Assembly (NCBI RefSeq): GCF_001955535.1
Contig: NZ_MPVN01000002.1
Coordinates: 620,001 to 684,000, forward strand
Source of the DNA: Paenibacillus sp. FSL H7-0326
Lineage (GTDB): Bacteria > Bacillota > Bacilli > Paenibacillales > Paenibacillaceae
DNA length: 64,000 nucleotides
Direction: 5' to 3'
Part shown: piece after piece, positions 36,577 to 44,727 of the stretch
Position numbering within the stretch: position 1 is the first letter of the stretch
Layout of the letters: every line of letters begins with the position of its first letter
Made by a program: the position numbers and the translations under genes
The notes under the pieces: generated by a model
What the model was told of the DNA's origin: nothing
Database searches by the model: none
What the model saw: the letters and a program-made list of their open reading frames with translations, nothing else

Positions 36577-38400
36577 TTATCGGTCAATCATTTTATGTTC
36601 GACTACAATCCGATTTCTGCCGCCATTTTTGGCCGCATAGAGCGCCATGTCCGCACGATAAAAAAGAGATTCCAGGCTTACCTGATCATCAAGCCAGCAC
36701 CATTCCCCGATACCTATCGATACCGTGATGGAAGGAGTCGTCGATTCAGGAACCCGCTGCCGGATCGTTTCTGCGATCATTTTGGCCTGCTCACTGCTTA
36801 CCTGAGGCAAATATATCGCAATCTCTTCTCCTCCCCATCGCGCACAGAGATCATTGGGTCCAGCCGACTCTCGAATAATATTCCCTACTTGCTTGAGAAC
36901 GGCATCTCCCACCTGATGACCGTAGCTGTCGTTAACTTGTTTGAATTGATCAATATCAATGATGATAAGGGAGCCGCAAAAATCTGTGCTCTGTCGTTCC
37001 TCAATCATACGGTCTACATAATGTCTGACGTACAGTCCAGTCAGTGCATCAACGGTCGCCAGCCGCTTCACTTCAGCGTGCAGTGTTGCATTCGTAACAG
37101 CCAGTCCAATATGAACGGCAAGCATATCCAGAAATCGGAAGTTGTTATAAGAGAAATATTGCTTCTTCTGATGTGCTACAAGCACTGTGCCTTCTACCTG
37201 TCCGCTGATTCTCAAAGGAACCGCCATCATCGACATAGAGCCTGTTGTCTCCATGAAGAAGGAGCTTGGACCATTGTAGTTCTCATAATTAAACAATATA
37301 AAAGGTTCTCCGCTCTTGTATACTTGCCCGCTGATTCCCGATAAGGAAAAAGTCTCGTTCCGGAGTGCAGCAACATTGGAGAACATTACATGGAAGCGTT
37401 GGTCTTCCGGGTTCAGCTTGAGAATACAGCAGGATTGAGCCTTGAATATGCGAATCAGCTGCTGAACTGCATACTCATATATATCCGTGAGCTGCAGACT
37501 CCGGTTCAGACGTTTGGTCAGCTCATCTATCATCCGCAGTTCTTGAATGAGTGTACCGGATTGTTCATGCAGCTTGGCATTCTCATACGCAGTCCCCGCT
37601 GTGTCCGCCATCATGGTAATCAGCTTCAGATCTACATCTTCAATCCATTCCTGATTGCCTTCGATATGAAACACACCATAAGTCCCTTGTTTGCCTCTGA
37701 AAGGAATACCGATCTCATATTGATGCCGTGTGGAAGGCTGGGTAATAATCCGTTCCTCCGTAAAGGCACGAACACATACAGAGCTGTTATCTCCATGCAG
37801 ATATAACGGCTTAACTCTCGGGTCATCCATGCCGCCGTCCTGTGACATATAGAGCGTGAGATTTACCGCAGGAAAAAGAAAAGCAACACTGTCGAACACC
37901 TCTTCCAGCACTGCGCTCACATCCATCTTCTCCTGCATTCGCTGGACGATTTGAAGGAGGATGGATCTGCGCCGGTTCTCATTATCAGACAGCTTGTGGA
38001 TATGAAGCATATCCGCTAGAAATAGATGTTCAAACCGCCGGTAAAAACAAGATTGATAGTGATACTTGGAGGATAAGAGCAAGTCTGCAAATCCCTCTGT
38101 CACCCGTTCCTGCATGACCGCAATACATAAAAAACCTAATTGTTTCTGCTCGCTCCGGGAATACAGAGGAAGAGTAAACAAACTGTAATCTTCCGCTTCT
38201 GACAAGTTATGCTCGATGATCGCCTCCGAAGCCACGGAATGCCCCATTCGCTCTGCTAGGATTTGTTGAATCTTCTGCTGAGCCGCTTTCTTTACAGAAG
38301 AGAATCCTTCACCTTGGACAGCAAGACATGTACCACTTCCGCTCCATATAGAAAAAATGGCTTCATTAAAGGAAGGGATCGTCAGCATTTGAATTCGCAT
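36577..38400 (-). CDS. GAF-containing diguanylate cyclase (GGDEF protein)
   Basis: A 607-residue sensor-type enzyme making c-di-GMP. Residues about 1-130 are of unknown fold. Two GAF-like segments lie at about 150-285 and 290-430 (YEIGIPFRGKQGTYGVFHIEG given as PFRGKQGTYGVFHIEG; MSMMAVPLRISGQVEGTVLV). The GGDEF domain is at about 440-600. The active motif is GGEEI (523-527), a permitted variant. The inhibitory-site position reads GPND instead of RxxD. Architecture and its place beside rpsD resemble B. subtilis DgcP (YtrP). The ATG overlaps the 71-residue ORF upstream by 19 nt. No membrane segment was seen. Confidence 0.9.
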   Translation of the reverse strand: MRIQMLTIPSFNEAIFSIWSGSGTCLAVQGEGFSSVKKAAQQKIQQILAERMGHSVASEAIIEHNLSEAEDYSLFTLPLYSRSEQKQLGFLCIAVMQERVTEGFADLLLSSKYHYQSCFYRRFEHLFLADMLHIHKLSDNENRRRSILLQIVQRMQEKMDVSAVLEEVFDSVAFLFPAVNLTLYMSQDGGMDDPRVKPLYLHGDNSSVCVRAFTEERIITQPSTRHQYEIGIPFRGKQGTYGVFHIEGNQEWIEDVDLKLITMMADTAGTAYENAKLHEQSGTLIQELRMIDELTKRLNRSLQLTDIYEYAVQQLIRIFKAQSCCILKLNPEDQRFHVMFSNVAALRNETFSLSGISGQVYKSGEPFILFNYENYNGPSSFFMETTGSMSMMAVPLRISGQVEGTVLVAHQKKQYFSYNNFRFLDMLAVHIGLAVTNATLHAEVKRLATVDALTGLYVRHYVDRMIEERQSTDFCGSLIIIDIDQFKQVNDSYGHQVGDAVLKQVGNIIRESAGPNDLCARWGGEEIAIYLPQVSSEQAKMIAETIRQRVPESTTPSITVSIGIGEWCWLDDQVSLESLFYRADMALYAAKNGGRNRIVVEHKMIDR

Positions 38401-38597
38401 TCCTCAAAAGCATCCTTAAGGATACGTTCGATGTGCTCTGTATCAAATACGTTGACGTCCAAAAATTCCAGCCAATGTTGCTCTATATGGAGATCGTTGG
38501 AGCTATCACTAGAGTTTCGATTATATTTCTCCGGCTTAGGTCCCTCCAGCAAGAGATCTTCCATCTTGTAAGCAGATTTATGAAGGTGTTCTGTCAT
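38382..38597 (-). CDS. Small hypothetical protein overlapping the diguanylate cyclase gene
   Basis: A 71-residue acidic protein without a recognised family. AGGAG stands 10 nt before the ATG at 38597 (MTEHLHKSAYKMED). The C-terminal half (DLHIEQHWLEFLDVNVFDTE) and the ending LKDAFEECEFKC are likely helical, with two cysteines at the end. The last 19 nt overlap the start of the cyclase gene in another frame, so translation is probably coupled and the two proteins may act together. The function is unknown; it could modulate the cyclase. Confidence 0.7.
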   Translation of the reverse strand: MTEHLHKSAYKMEDLLLEGPKPEKYNRNSSDSSNDLHIEQHWLEFLDVNVFDTEHIERILKDAFEECEFKC

Positions 38598-38818
38598 AAA
38601 AGCGGCACTCCTTTGCACAAACCAAGACTAGATAGTCATCTTTGTATTAATGTACTCGAATGCTTAAAATTAAGATACAAATCTATTTTACCCTCTTTCA
38701 TTGCAATTTGCACGGAGTTTAAGAGAAATTTGTCCTATTTTTTTAGGTAATAAGTCCTATCGACAATTTCAGACAAATTATGGATGTTCTCTTTTTATAG
38801 CTTCATGACCACATCTTC

Positions 38819-38846
38819 TTGACTTCGCTCGTACATTTAATATAAT
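38819..38846 (+). promoter_or_regulatory. Sigma-A promoter of rpsD
   Basis: TTGACT, 16-nt spacer, TATAAT. The predicted start is near 38853, leaving a leader of about 194 nt before rpsD. Confidence 0.8.
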
Positions 38847-38852
38847 ATATAT

Positions 38853-39046
38853 TGTTGAATAAGACCGATATGGTCTTTAAATTTGGGCGTAACGTTGTGT
38901 CACCCTCACAGCTTATTGTAGCTATCCGGACAGCGGCTGAACTTTCTGGATTAGAAATGTATTGCCTTATAAGGCTTGCGATACAATTAGCGGCGCAAAT
39001 AGAGCCCCATCATATGAAATTTATTATAAAAGGAGTTACTATAACA
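38853..39046 (+). promoter_or_regulatory. Long 5' leader of rpsD, probable S4 autoregulatory region
   Basis: The stretch between the promoter and the rpsD ATG holds no gene. In Bacillales S4 binds its own leader to repress translation. This leader is AT-rich with internal complementary segments such as GCCTTATAAGGC, and ends in AAAGGAG before the ATG. The link to S4 autoregulation is by gene and position, not by a confirmed fold. Confidence 0.45.
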
Positions 39047-39646
39047 ATGGCACGTTACACTGGTCCTAAATTTAAATTGAGTCGCCGTCTCGGCATTTCC
39101 CTGAGCGGAACTGGTAAAGAATTGAAACGCAACTTCCCTCCGGGTCAACATGGTCCTAACCAACGCAGAAAAATCAGCAACTACGGTATGCAGCTTCAAG
39201 AAAAGCAAAAATTGCGTCATATGTACGGCTTGGGTGAAAAGCAATTCCGTACTTTGTTTGCAAAAGCACAAAAAATGCAAGGTATTGCCGGTGAGAACTT
39301 CATGTTCCTGCTGGAAAGCCGTCTTGATAACCTCGTTTACCGTCTTGGTTTCTCCAACTCTCGTGCAGGTGCACGTCAGCTGGTAGCTCACGGTCATGTG
39401 ACTGTTAACGGTAAAAAAGTAGATATCGCTTCTTACGCAGTAAGCATTGGCGATGTAATCGGTCTTCGTGAAAGAAGCCGCGGTCTTTCCTCTATTAAAG
39501 AAGCTTTGGAAAACCGTACACATCTTCCATCTTACCTTGAGTACAACGAAGCAGCTCTTGAAGGCAAGTACATCCGTCTTCCAGAACGCGCTGAGCTTTC
39601 TCAAGATATCGATGAGAAGCAAATCGTCGAGTTCTACAACCGTTAA
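39047..39646 (+). CDS. rpsD: 30S ribosomal protein S4
   Basis: Primary 16S rRNA-binding protein that nucleates 30S assembly. Of 199 residues it begins [18 protein letters not shown], the zinc-free form (no N-terminal CxxC). The S4 RNA-binding domain lies at about 90-150 ([38 protein letters not shown]). The ATG at 39047 is preceded by AAAGGAG; the open frame continues upstream through the leader but is not coding. Codon use is highly biased, as expected for a ribosomal protein. Confidence 0.97.
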   Translation: MARYTGPKFKLSRRLGISLSGTGKELKRNFPPGQHGPNQRRKISNYGMQLQEKQKLRHMYGLGEKQFRTLFAKAQKMQGIAGENFMFLLESRLDNLVYRLGFSNSRAGARQLVAHGHVTVNGKKVDIASYAVSIGDVIGLRERSRGLSSIKEALENRTHLPSYLEYNEAALEGKYIRLPERAELSQDIDEKQIVEFYNR

Positions 39647-39665
39647 TATTTAACTGGAGAACACA

Positions 39666-39697
39666 TCCCTCGAAAGCTTGCTTTCGGGGGATTTTTT
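39666..39697 (+). terminator. Rho-independent terminator after rpsD
   Basis: Stem TCCCTCGAAAGC/GCTTTCGGGGGA followed by TTTTTT. Confidence 0.9.
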
Positions 39698-39712
39698 AGT
39701 TGCCTGTAAACA

Positions 39713-39775
39713 TAAAAAAAGAGTGCCTGTCAAGTCATAGGAACTGACCTCATATGACCTAAAGGCACTCTTTTA
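39713..39775 (-). terminator. Rho-independent terminator after tyrS
   Basis: Long stem AAAAGAGTGCCT/AGGCACTCTTTT; the minus strand continues in a run of T. An inner pairing around TCATATGA is possible. Confidence 0.8.
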
Positions 39776-39808
39776 CTATCTAAAGCTTATAACGAAGCTC
39801 ATAATACT

Positions 39809-41059
39809 TTACAGTTTGATTTTGGCAAACTTACGTTTACCGACCTGTACGATATCGCCATCCTGCGGGGTGTACTCACTGTTCGGATCGCCCCACTTTT
39901 CTTCATTAATTTTGACTGCGCCCTGCTGAATGCTTCGTTTCGCTTCACCGTTAGAAGCAGCGAATCCGAGCGTCGTAAGCAGGCTGATCAGACGTATAGT
40001 TCCATTCTCGAGCGATTCGGCAGGAATCACGACTTCTGCAATATCGTCCGGCAGTGCACGCTGCTGGAATACAGTCACAAAGTGCTGCTGAGCTGCCTCA
40101 GCTGCTTCCTCCCCGTGGTACATGCGGACAAAGGTGTAAGCAAGCTTCATCTTTGCGTCGCGCGGATGAACACTGCCGTCTTCAACACCTTGCTCCAACG
40201 CCTTCAGTTCCTCTGTACTCAGATCGGTAGCCAGCGTGTAGTATTTCAGCATAAGCTCATCGGGAACAGACATCGATTTGCCGTAAATTTCGTTCGGCTC
40301 CTCGTCGATACCAATGTAGTTGCCAAGGCTCTTACTCATCTTCTGAACCCCGTCCAGACCTTCTAGAAGCGGAAGCATGATGGTCGCCTGCGCTTCGTCT
40401 CCATTTTCTTTTTGCAAAGTACGTCCCATCAGGAGATTGAACTTCTGATCCGTACCGCCAAGCTCAATATCACTCTTTAGAACGACAGAATCCGTACCTT
40501 GCATAAGCGGGTAGAAAAATTCATGAATGCTGATTGGCTGACCGCTCTGGAAACGTTTCGTGAAATCGTCACGCTCCATCATCCGGGCAACCGTTACCTT
40601 GGCAGCCAGATTAACAACTTCAGAGAAGTTCATCGGCGCAAGCCAATCGGAGTTGTTGTATACTTTTGTTTTGTTCGGATCCAGAATTTTGAACAGCTGC
40701 TTCTTGTATGTCTCTGCGTTGCGTATAACGTCTTCCTCACTCAATTGCTTCCGTGTCTCGGATTTCCCTGTCGGGTCGCCAATTCTGCCCGTAAAGTCCC
40801 CGATGATCAGCTGCACTTCATGTCCCAGATCCTGGAATTGACGCAGCTTGTGCATAACTACAGTATGGCCAATATGCAAATCAGGCGCGGACGGATCCAT
40901 TCCAAGCTTCACTTGTAACGGTACTCCGCTGACTACCGATTTCATGATCTTCTGCTTCAAATCCTCTTCCGGAACAATTTCGGATACTCCTCTTGATATC
41001 ACATCCAGCTGACGGCTCACTTCCTCCTGCTGAGTCTTGCTGAGTTCTTCCCATTTCAT
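39809..41059 (-). CDS. tyrS: Tyrosyl-tRNA synthetase (TyrZ-type)
   Basis: Charges tRNA-Tyr. Of 416 residues, the class I signatures are HIGHT in DPSAPDLHIGHTVVMH and KMSKS in GVQKMSKSLGN. The tyrosine-binding and anticodon regions are present, and the C-terminal S4-like domain is at about 350-416 (EAKRSIQQGAVKINEEKW, then VQVGKRKFAKIKL). The VKLGMDPSAPDLHIGH start is of the TyrZ type rather than the GFDPTADSLHIGH type. The ATG at 41059 (MKWEELSK) is chosen; further frame upstream overlaps the T-box terminator. Expression is under a T-box leader. Confidence 0.95.
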   Translation of the reverse strand: MKWEELSKTQQEEVSRQLDVISRGVSEIVPEEDLKQKIMKSVVSGVPLQVKLGMDPSAPDLHIGHTVVMHKLRQFQDLGHEVQLIIGDFTGRIGDPTGKSETRKQLSEEDVIRNAETYKKQLFKILDPNKTKVYNNSDWLAPMNFSEVVNLAAKVTVARMMERDDFTKRFQSGQPISIHEFFYPLMQGTDSVVLKSDIELGGTDQKFNLLMGRTLQKENGDEAQATIMLPLLEGLDGVQKMSKSLGNYIGIDEEPNEIYGKSMSVPDELMLKYYTLATDLSTEELKALEQGVEDGSVHPRDAKMKLAYTFVRMYHGEEAAEAAQQHFVTVFQQRALPDDIAEVVIPAESLENGTIRLISLLTTLGFAASNGEAKRSIQQGAVKINEEKWGDPNSEYTPQDGDIVQVGKRKFAKIKL

Positions 41060-41101
41060 CCTAAACGTACCCCCTATAGTATGTTCGATCCTATTTGGAC
41101 A

Positions 41102-41412
41102 CAAAAAGCTCCTTCTCATCCCAAGGGACGAGAAGGAGCTCTCGCGTTACCACCCTAATTAAAGTGCCTGCTCTACAAATAAAAAGATAGGCACTTTCAC
41201 TTCATTGACATAACGGGATTTCAACCCGGTACCAGACTAATCCTGCAATAGCTCATGGTAATTTCAACCTGCTATTCCTGTTCATCTGGACAGCTCCGGA
41301 CGGTAATTCGACAAGCGGCACATTCCGGTTCACACCACCCACCGGCTCTCTGACTATGTGTTATCCGCCTCCTACTGGAGTCCTTCACAGCTTTTTTCCG
41401 TATCAAGTTTTG
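41102..41412 (-). promoter_or_regulatory. Tyrosine T-box leader of tyrS
   Basis: On the minus strand the conserved T-box AGGGTGGTAACGCG lies at 41143-41156. It is followed by a terminator hairpin GAGCTCCTTCTCG/GAGAAGGAGCT and TTTTT (41102-41141). The Stem I base pairs GGACTCC with GGAGCTGTCC. A UAC tyrosine triplet in GAATTACCG (41303-41305) is the likely specifier. Uncharged tRNA-Tyr would stabilise the antiterminator and allow tyrS transcription. Confidence 0.88.
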
Positions 41413-41418
41413 ACTTTA

Positions 41419-41448
41419 TATATAACATATTCCGAGAAGGGCTGTCAA
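41419..41448 (-). promoter_or_regulatory. Promoter of the tyrS T-box transcript
   Basis: Minus strand: consensus -35 TTGACA, 18-nt spacer, -10 TATATA; the start falls near 41412 at the 5' end of the T-box leader. Confidence 0.65.
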
Positions 41449-41495
41449 TTTCCGACCCTTGCCACCATTTGCGGGGGTTCAAAAGAGTGATTTTA

Positions 41496-41504
41496 TGCTA
41501 TAAT
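41496..41504 (+). promoter_or_regulatory. Extended -10 promoter of the penicillin-binding protein gene
   Basis: TGCTATAAT matches the extended -10 exactly (TGnTATAAT); there is no good -35. It stands about 30 nt before the start codon. Confidence 0.55.
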
Positions 41505-41533
41505 AATGCCTGTTAAAAGGAGGAAGACATTTG

Positions 41534-44500
41534 ATGGTTGATGATAAGGATAAAAAACCTGATGAGCAGCCTTCCCGCAAAAGAAAATTCTTAAGCAGGT
41601 TAGGTAGTTTTGTTAAATGGATGGTCGTCCTTGGCTTCGTAGGTATCCTGTTTGTCGGCGGTGCACTTACAGGTTACATAGCATCCATTGTTAAAGACGA
41701 GCCTGTCCGCTCCAGAGCTGCAATCGAACAAGCAGTCAGTGAGAATGCACTAACGGGTTTTGCTTATTTTGCAGACGGTTCAGCAATCGGTCAACTCAGG
41801 ACAGAAGAAGACCGGCGTATTGTGGAACTGGAGGACATTCCTCAAATCGTACTTGATGCAGTGACTTCTATCGAGGATGATACTTTTTATGAACATAAAG
41901 GCGTAGACATAACAGGTACCCTAAGAGCTGTCAAGGAGAGAGTGCTGAACGAGCCTGTACAAACAGGCGGAAGCACACTGACTCAGCAGCTGGCAAGACG
42001 GGTCTTCCTGAGTCTGGACAAGACGGAAGATCGGAAAGTGAAGGAAATTTTATTATCCTTGCGTTTAGAACGGTTTTTGACCAAGGATGAAATCATTACA
42101 GCTTATTTAAATAAGGTTCCATTTGGGAACGGCTCCAGCGGATATAACGTATACGGGATCAAAGCTGCAGCCAAAGGTATTTTTAATGTAAATGATCTTG
42201 ATGATCTGAACATTGCACAGGCTGCCTATTTGGCAGGCCTTCCTCAGCTCCCTTCCGCCTACTCCGCTTTTAACGGAAAAGGTGAGTTCAATGAGGACAA
42301 TTTCAACAATGCCATTGAGCGTCAGGAGCGTGTGCTCGGACGTATGCTCGCTTTGGGCAAGATAACGCAGAGTGAACATGATGAAGCATTAGCATTTGAT
42401 CTTAAGTCATCGCTTGCACCAAGAGTAGCCAAAGCATACAATACGTATCCTTACCTAATGCTTGAAACCGAAAGACAGGCTGCCAAAGTGCTGATTGATG
42501 TGCTCTATCCTGAAGGAGAAGTGCCAGATAAATCAGACAGCGAGCTGACTGAGGAAGCACTGCAGAAGCTTCGTACCGGTGGATATCGCGTTTATACGAC
42601 CATTAATAAGAATGTCTACAAGACAATGCGCACCATCGCCGAGGACGACAGCAACTTCTCAGCGTATAACGAGAGCAAAGGCTTAGAGCAAACGGCTGCC
42701 ATGATGATTGATCACAAGACAGGGAAAATTCTCGGCATGATCGAGGGTCGTGATTTTAATGTTGAGAATTTGAACTTTGCTACACAAATGGTAAGACAGC
42801 CTGGTTCGGCTATGAAGCCGATCGCTGCTTTTCTGCCAGCGCTTGAAGAAGGAATTATACAGCCAGCCTCCGTTCTTGATGATTCGCCGATCATTTTGAA
42901 GGATGGTCAAAAAGGCTATCATATTCCGAAAAACTCAAACGGAAATTATAACGGTCTAGTAACGGCAAGATATGCGTTAAATCAATCTCTCAACATTCCA
43001 GCTCTCAAAATCTTTAATGAAAAGCTGGGACTTGAGAAGGCCTGGGATTTTGCGAAAAGTCTTGGGATTACTACCTTGACAGATGTCGACTATACGAATG
43101 CAACTACCGGTGTACTTGGAGGTCTTACTTACGGTGTATCCGTAGAAGAACTGACGAATGCATATGGTGCGATTGCCAACAATGGTGTCTTTAATGATGC
43201 TTACATGATTGAGAAAATCGTTGATTCACAAGGGAACATCGTATATTCCCATGAAGCTGCACCGAAGGAAGTCTTCTCTAAGGAAACAGCTTATTTAATG
43301 ACAGACATGTTAAGTACGGTTATATCGGACGGTACAGGTAAGCTCGTTAGAGACAATTTCAATAAGTACGGTGAAATTGAAATTGCCGGCAAGACAGGCA
43401 CGACGCAGAACTATGCAGATGTATGGTTCCAAGGATATACACCGGATGTGACTCTCGGCGTATGGGTAGGTTATAACAACAAAGAGACTCTATCCACACT
43501 CGCTAAAGGGGCTGAAAGAGAGCGGGCCCGCAGACTCTGGGCTAAAATATTGAACGAGGTTACCGAGGCTGAGCCAGACCTGTTCCCTACGAAGACCTTT
43601 ACGAAGCCTGAGAATATTACAACCAAGACGGTATCCGCATACAGCGGCAAGCTGCCGACTTCGCTTACCGACAAATTCGTAACCGATATTTTCAATACGA
43701 AATATGTACCAACCGAAAGCGACGATGCGGTTGCTAAATCGAAGTACATCACTTACAACGGTGTAAATTATATCCCTAGAGACGAAACGCCTTCAGATAT
43801 GCTGAAGGAACAAACCGTCGTGAAGCGTGAACGTCCAATCTCTGAGCTGATCAAGCAGCTGCAGGAGGCATTTAAAGTGATGGCCGAGCATGAGCCATTA
43901 TCCTATTATTTGCCGGACGATGCCGATGAAGACATGCCTAAGGAGGTTGACCCTCGTAAGGATGACGGAGCGAATCCGGATGCCCCTGGCAATGTCAGAA
44001 TGACGGTGAACAATGGAAATGCAGTCATCACCTTTAATCCTAGCGCAGCCGGCGATGTCGTCGGGTACAGACTATATCGGAGCATGAACGGTGGTCCGTT
44101 CCAGAATCAGGGTAAGGTCGTGCTTGCAGGGAATCCGACTTCATTTAGCAGCTATGCGGGCAGCGGCGTACAGTTCTACATTGTTGCAGTTGACGTCGCT
44201 GGCAGAGAATCAGCACCTAGTGCAATTGTCAGCAGCGGCGCTCAGGCTCCTCCTCCAGAGGAAGAGACACCAGACAATCCTATTGAGGTTCCAGGTACGG
44301 TCGTTGATCCAGATGCGAACCCTGACGGTGACGCTGGAGCGAACAGTAACACCGATGCGTCTGGTGCGCCTGCAGCACCTAGCGGTGTTTCTGCCCAGAT
44401 TACAGAGCAAGGTATTGTCATCACCTGGGCCGAACAGGAAGGCGTAACGGGCTTCAATGTTTACTACAGCGAAACAGGTCAGGAGCCTTTCCAGCATGTT

Positions 44501-44617
44501 GGAACTGCTGGTTTCACGGCATTCACTTACAATAATGCGGAAGCAAAGGGTGCATTCAGAGTAACCGCGGTTAACGCGGCTGGAGAATCCAGTCCGTCAG
44601 CACCAGTAAGTCCTTAA
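41534..44617 (+). CDS. Class A penicillin-binding protein (PBP1A family) with C-terminal FN3 domains
   Basis: Bifunctional peptidoglycan synthase, 1027 residues. A cytoplasmic basic tail (about 1-28) is followed by one membrane anchor (about 29-52). The GT51 glycosyltransferase has EDDTFYEHKG and GGSTLTQQLARR, and the transpeptidase has Ser425 in PGSAMK, SLN at 485-487 and KTG at 620-622. After an acidic linker come two fibronectin type III domains (about 818-905 and 945-1027) separated by a proline/aspartate-rich linker. AGGAGG precedes an in-frame TTG and the preferred ATG at 41534. Monocistronic with its own promoter and terminator. Confidence 0.94.
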   Translation: MVDDKDKKPDEQPSRKRKFLSRLGSFVKWMVVLGFVGILFVGGALTGYIASIVKDEPVRSRAAIEQAVSENALTGFAYFADGSAIGQLRTEEDRRIVELEDIPQIVLDAVTSIEDDTFYEHKGVDITGTLRAVKERVLNEPVQTGGSTLTQQLARRVFLSLDKTEDRKVKEILLSLRLERFLTKDEIITAYLNKVPFGNGSSGYNVYGIKAAAKGIFNVNDLDDLNIAQAAYLAGLPQLPSAYSAFNGKGEFNEDNFNNAIERQERVLGRMLALGKITQSEHDEALAFDLKSSLAPRVAKAYNTYPYLMLETERQAAKVLIDVLYPEGEVPDKSDSELTEEALQKLRTGGYRVYTTINKNVYKTMRTIAEDDSNFSAYNESKGLEQTAAMMIDHKTGKILGMIEGRDFNVENLNFATQMVRQPGSAMKPIAAFLPALEEGIIQPASVLDDSPIILKDGQKGYHIPKNSNGNYNGLVTARYALNQSLNIPALKIFNEKLGLEKAWDFAKSLGITTLTDVDYTNATTGVLGGLTYGVSVEELTNAYGAIANNGVFNDAYMIEKIVDSQGNIVYSHEAAPKEVFSKETAYLMTDMLSTVISDGTGKLVRDNFNKYGEIEIAGKTGTTQNYADVWFQGYTPDVTLGVWVGYNNKETLSTLAKGAERERARRLWAKILNEVTEAEPDLFPTKTFTKPENITTKTVSAYSGKLPTSLTDKFVTDIFNTKYVPTESDDAVAKSKYITYNGVNYIPRDETPSDMLKEQTVVKRERPISELIKQLQEAFKVMAEHEPLSYYLPDDADEDMPKEVDPRKDDGANPDAPGNVRMTVNNGNAVITFNPSAAGDVVGYRLYRSMNGGPFQNQGKVVLAGNPTSFSSYAGSGVQFYIVAVDVAGRESAPSAIVSSGAQAPPPEEETPDNPIEVPGTVVDPDANPDGDAGANSNTDASGAPAAPSGVSAQITEQGIVITWAEQEGVTGFNVYYSETGQEPFQHVGTAGFTAFTYNNAEAKGAFRVTAVNAAGESSPSAPVSP

Positions 44618-44633
44618 GATAGGCTATAGAAGT

Positions 44634-44675
44634 AAAAAAAGCTAACGTAAGTTTTAAACTTACGTTAGCTTTTTT
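44634..44675. terminator. Bidirectional terminator between the PBP gene and acsA
   Basis: Perfect inverted repeat GCTAACGTAAGTTT/AAACTTACGTTAGC with A-run before and T-run after, so it works on both strands for these convergent genes. Confidence 0.92.
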
Positions 44676-44727
44676 GTATATATTCAAGTTTTTTGATTAA
44701 GTCATAATATCAACACGGACGATCATT

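Noticed and set aside
38987..39622. 211-codon minus-strand frame opposite rpsD
   Set aside because: rpsD is unmistakable; codon bias of a ribosomal gene often leaves long open reverse frames.
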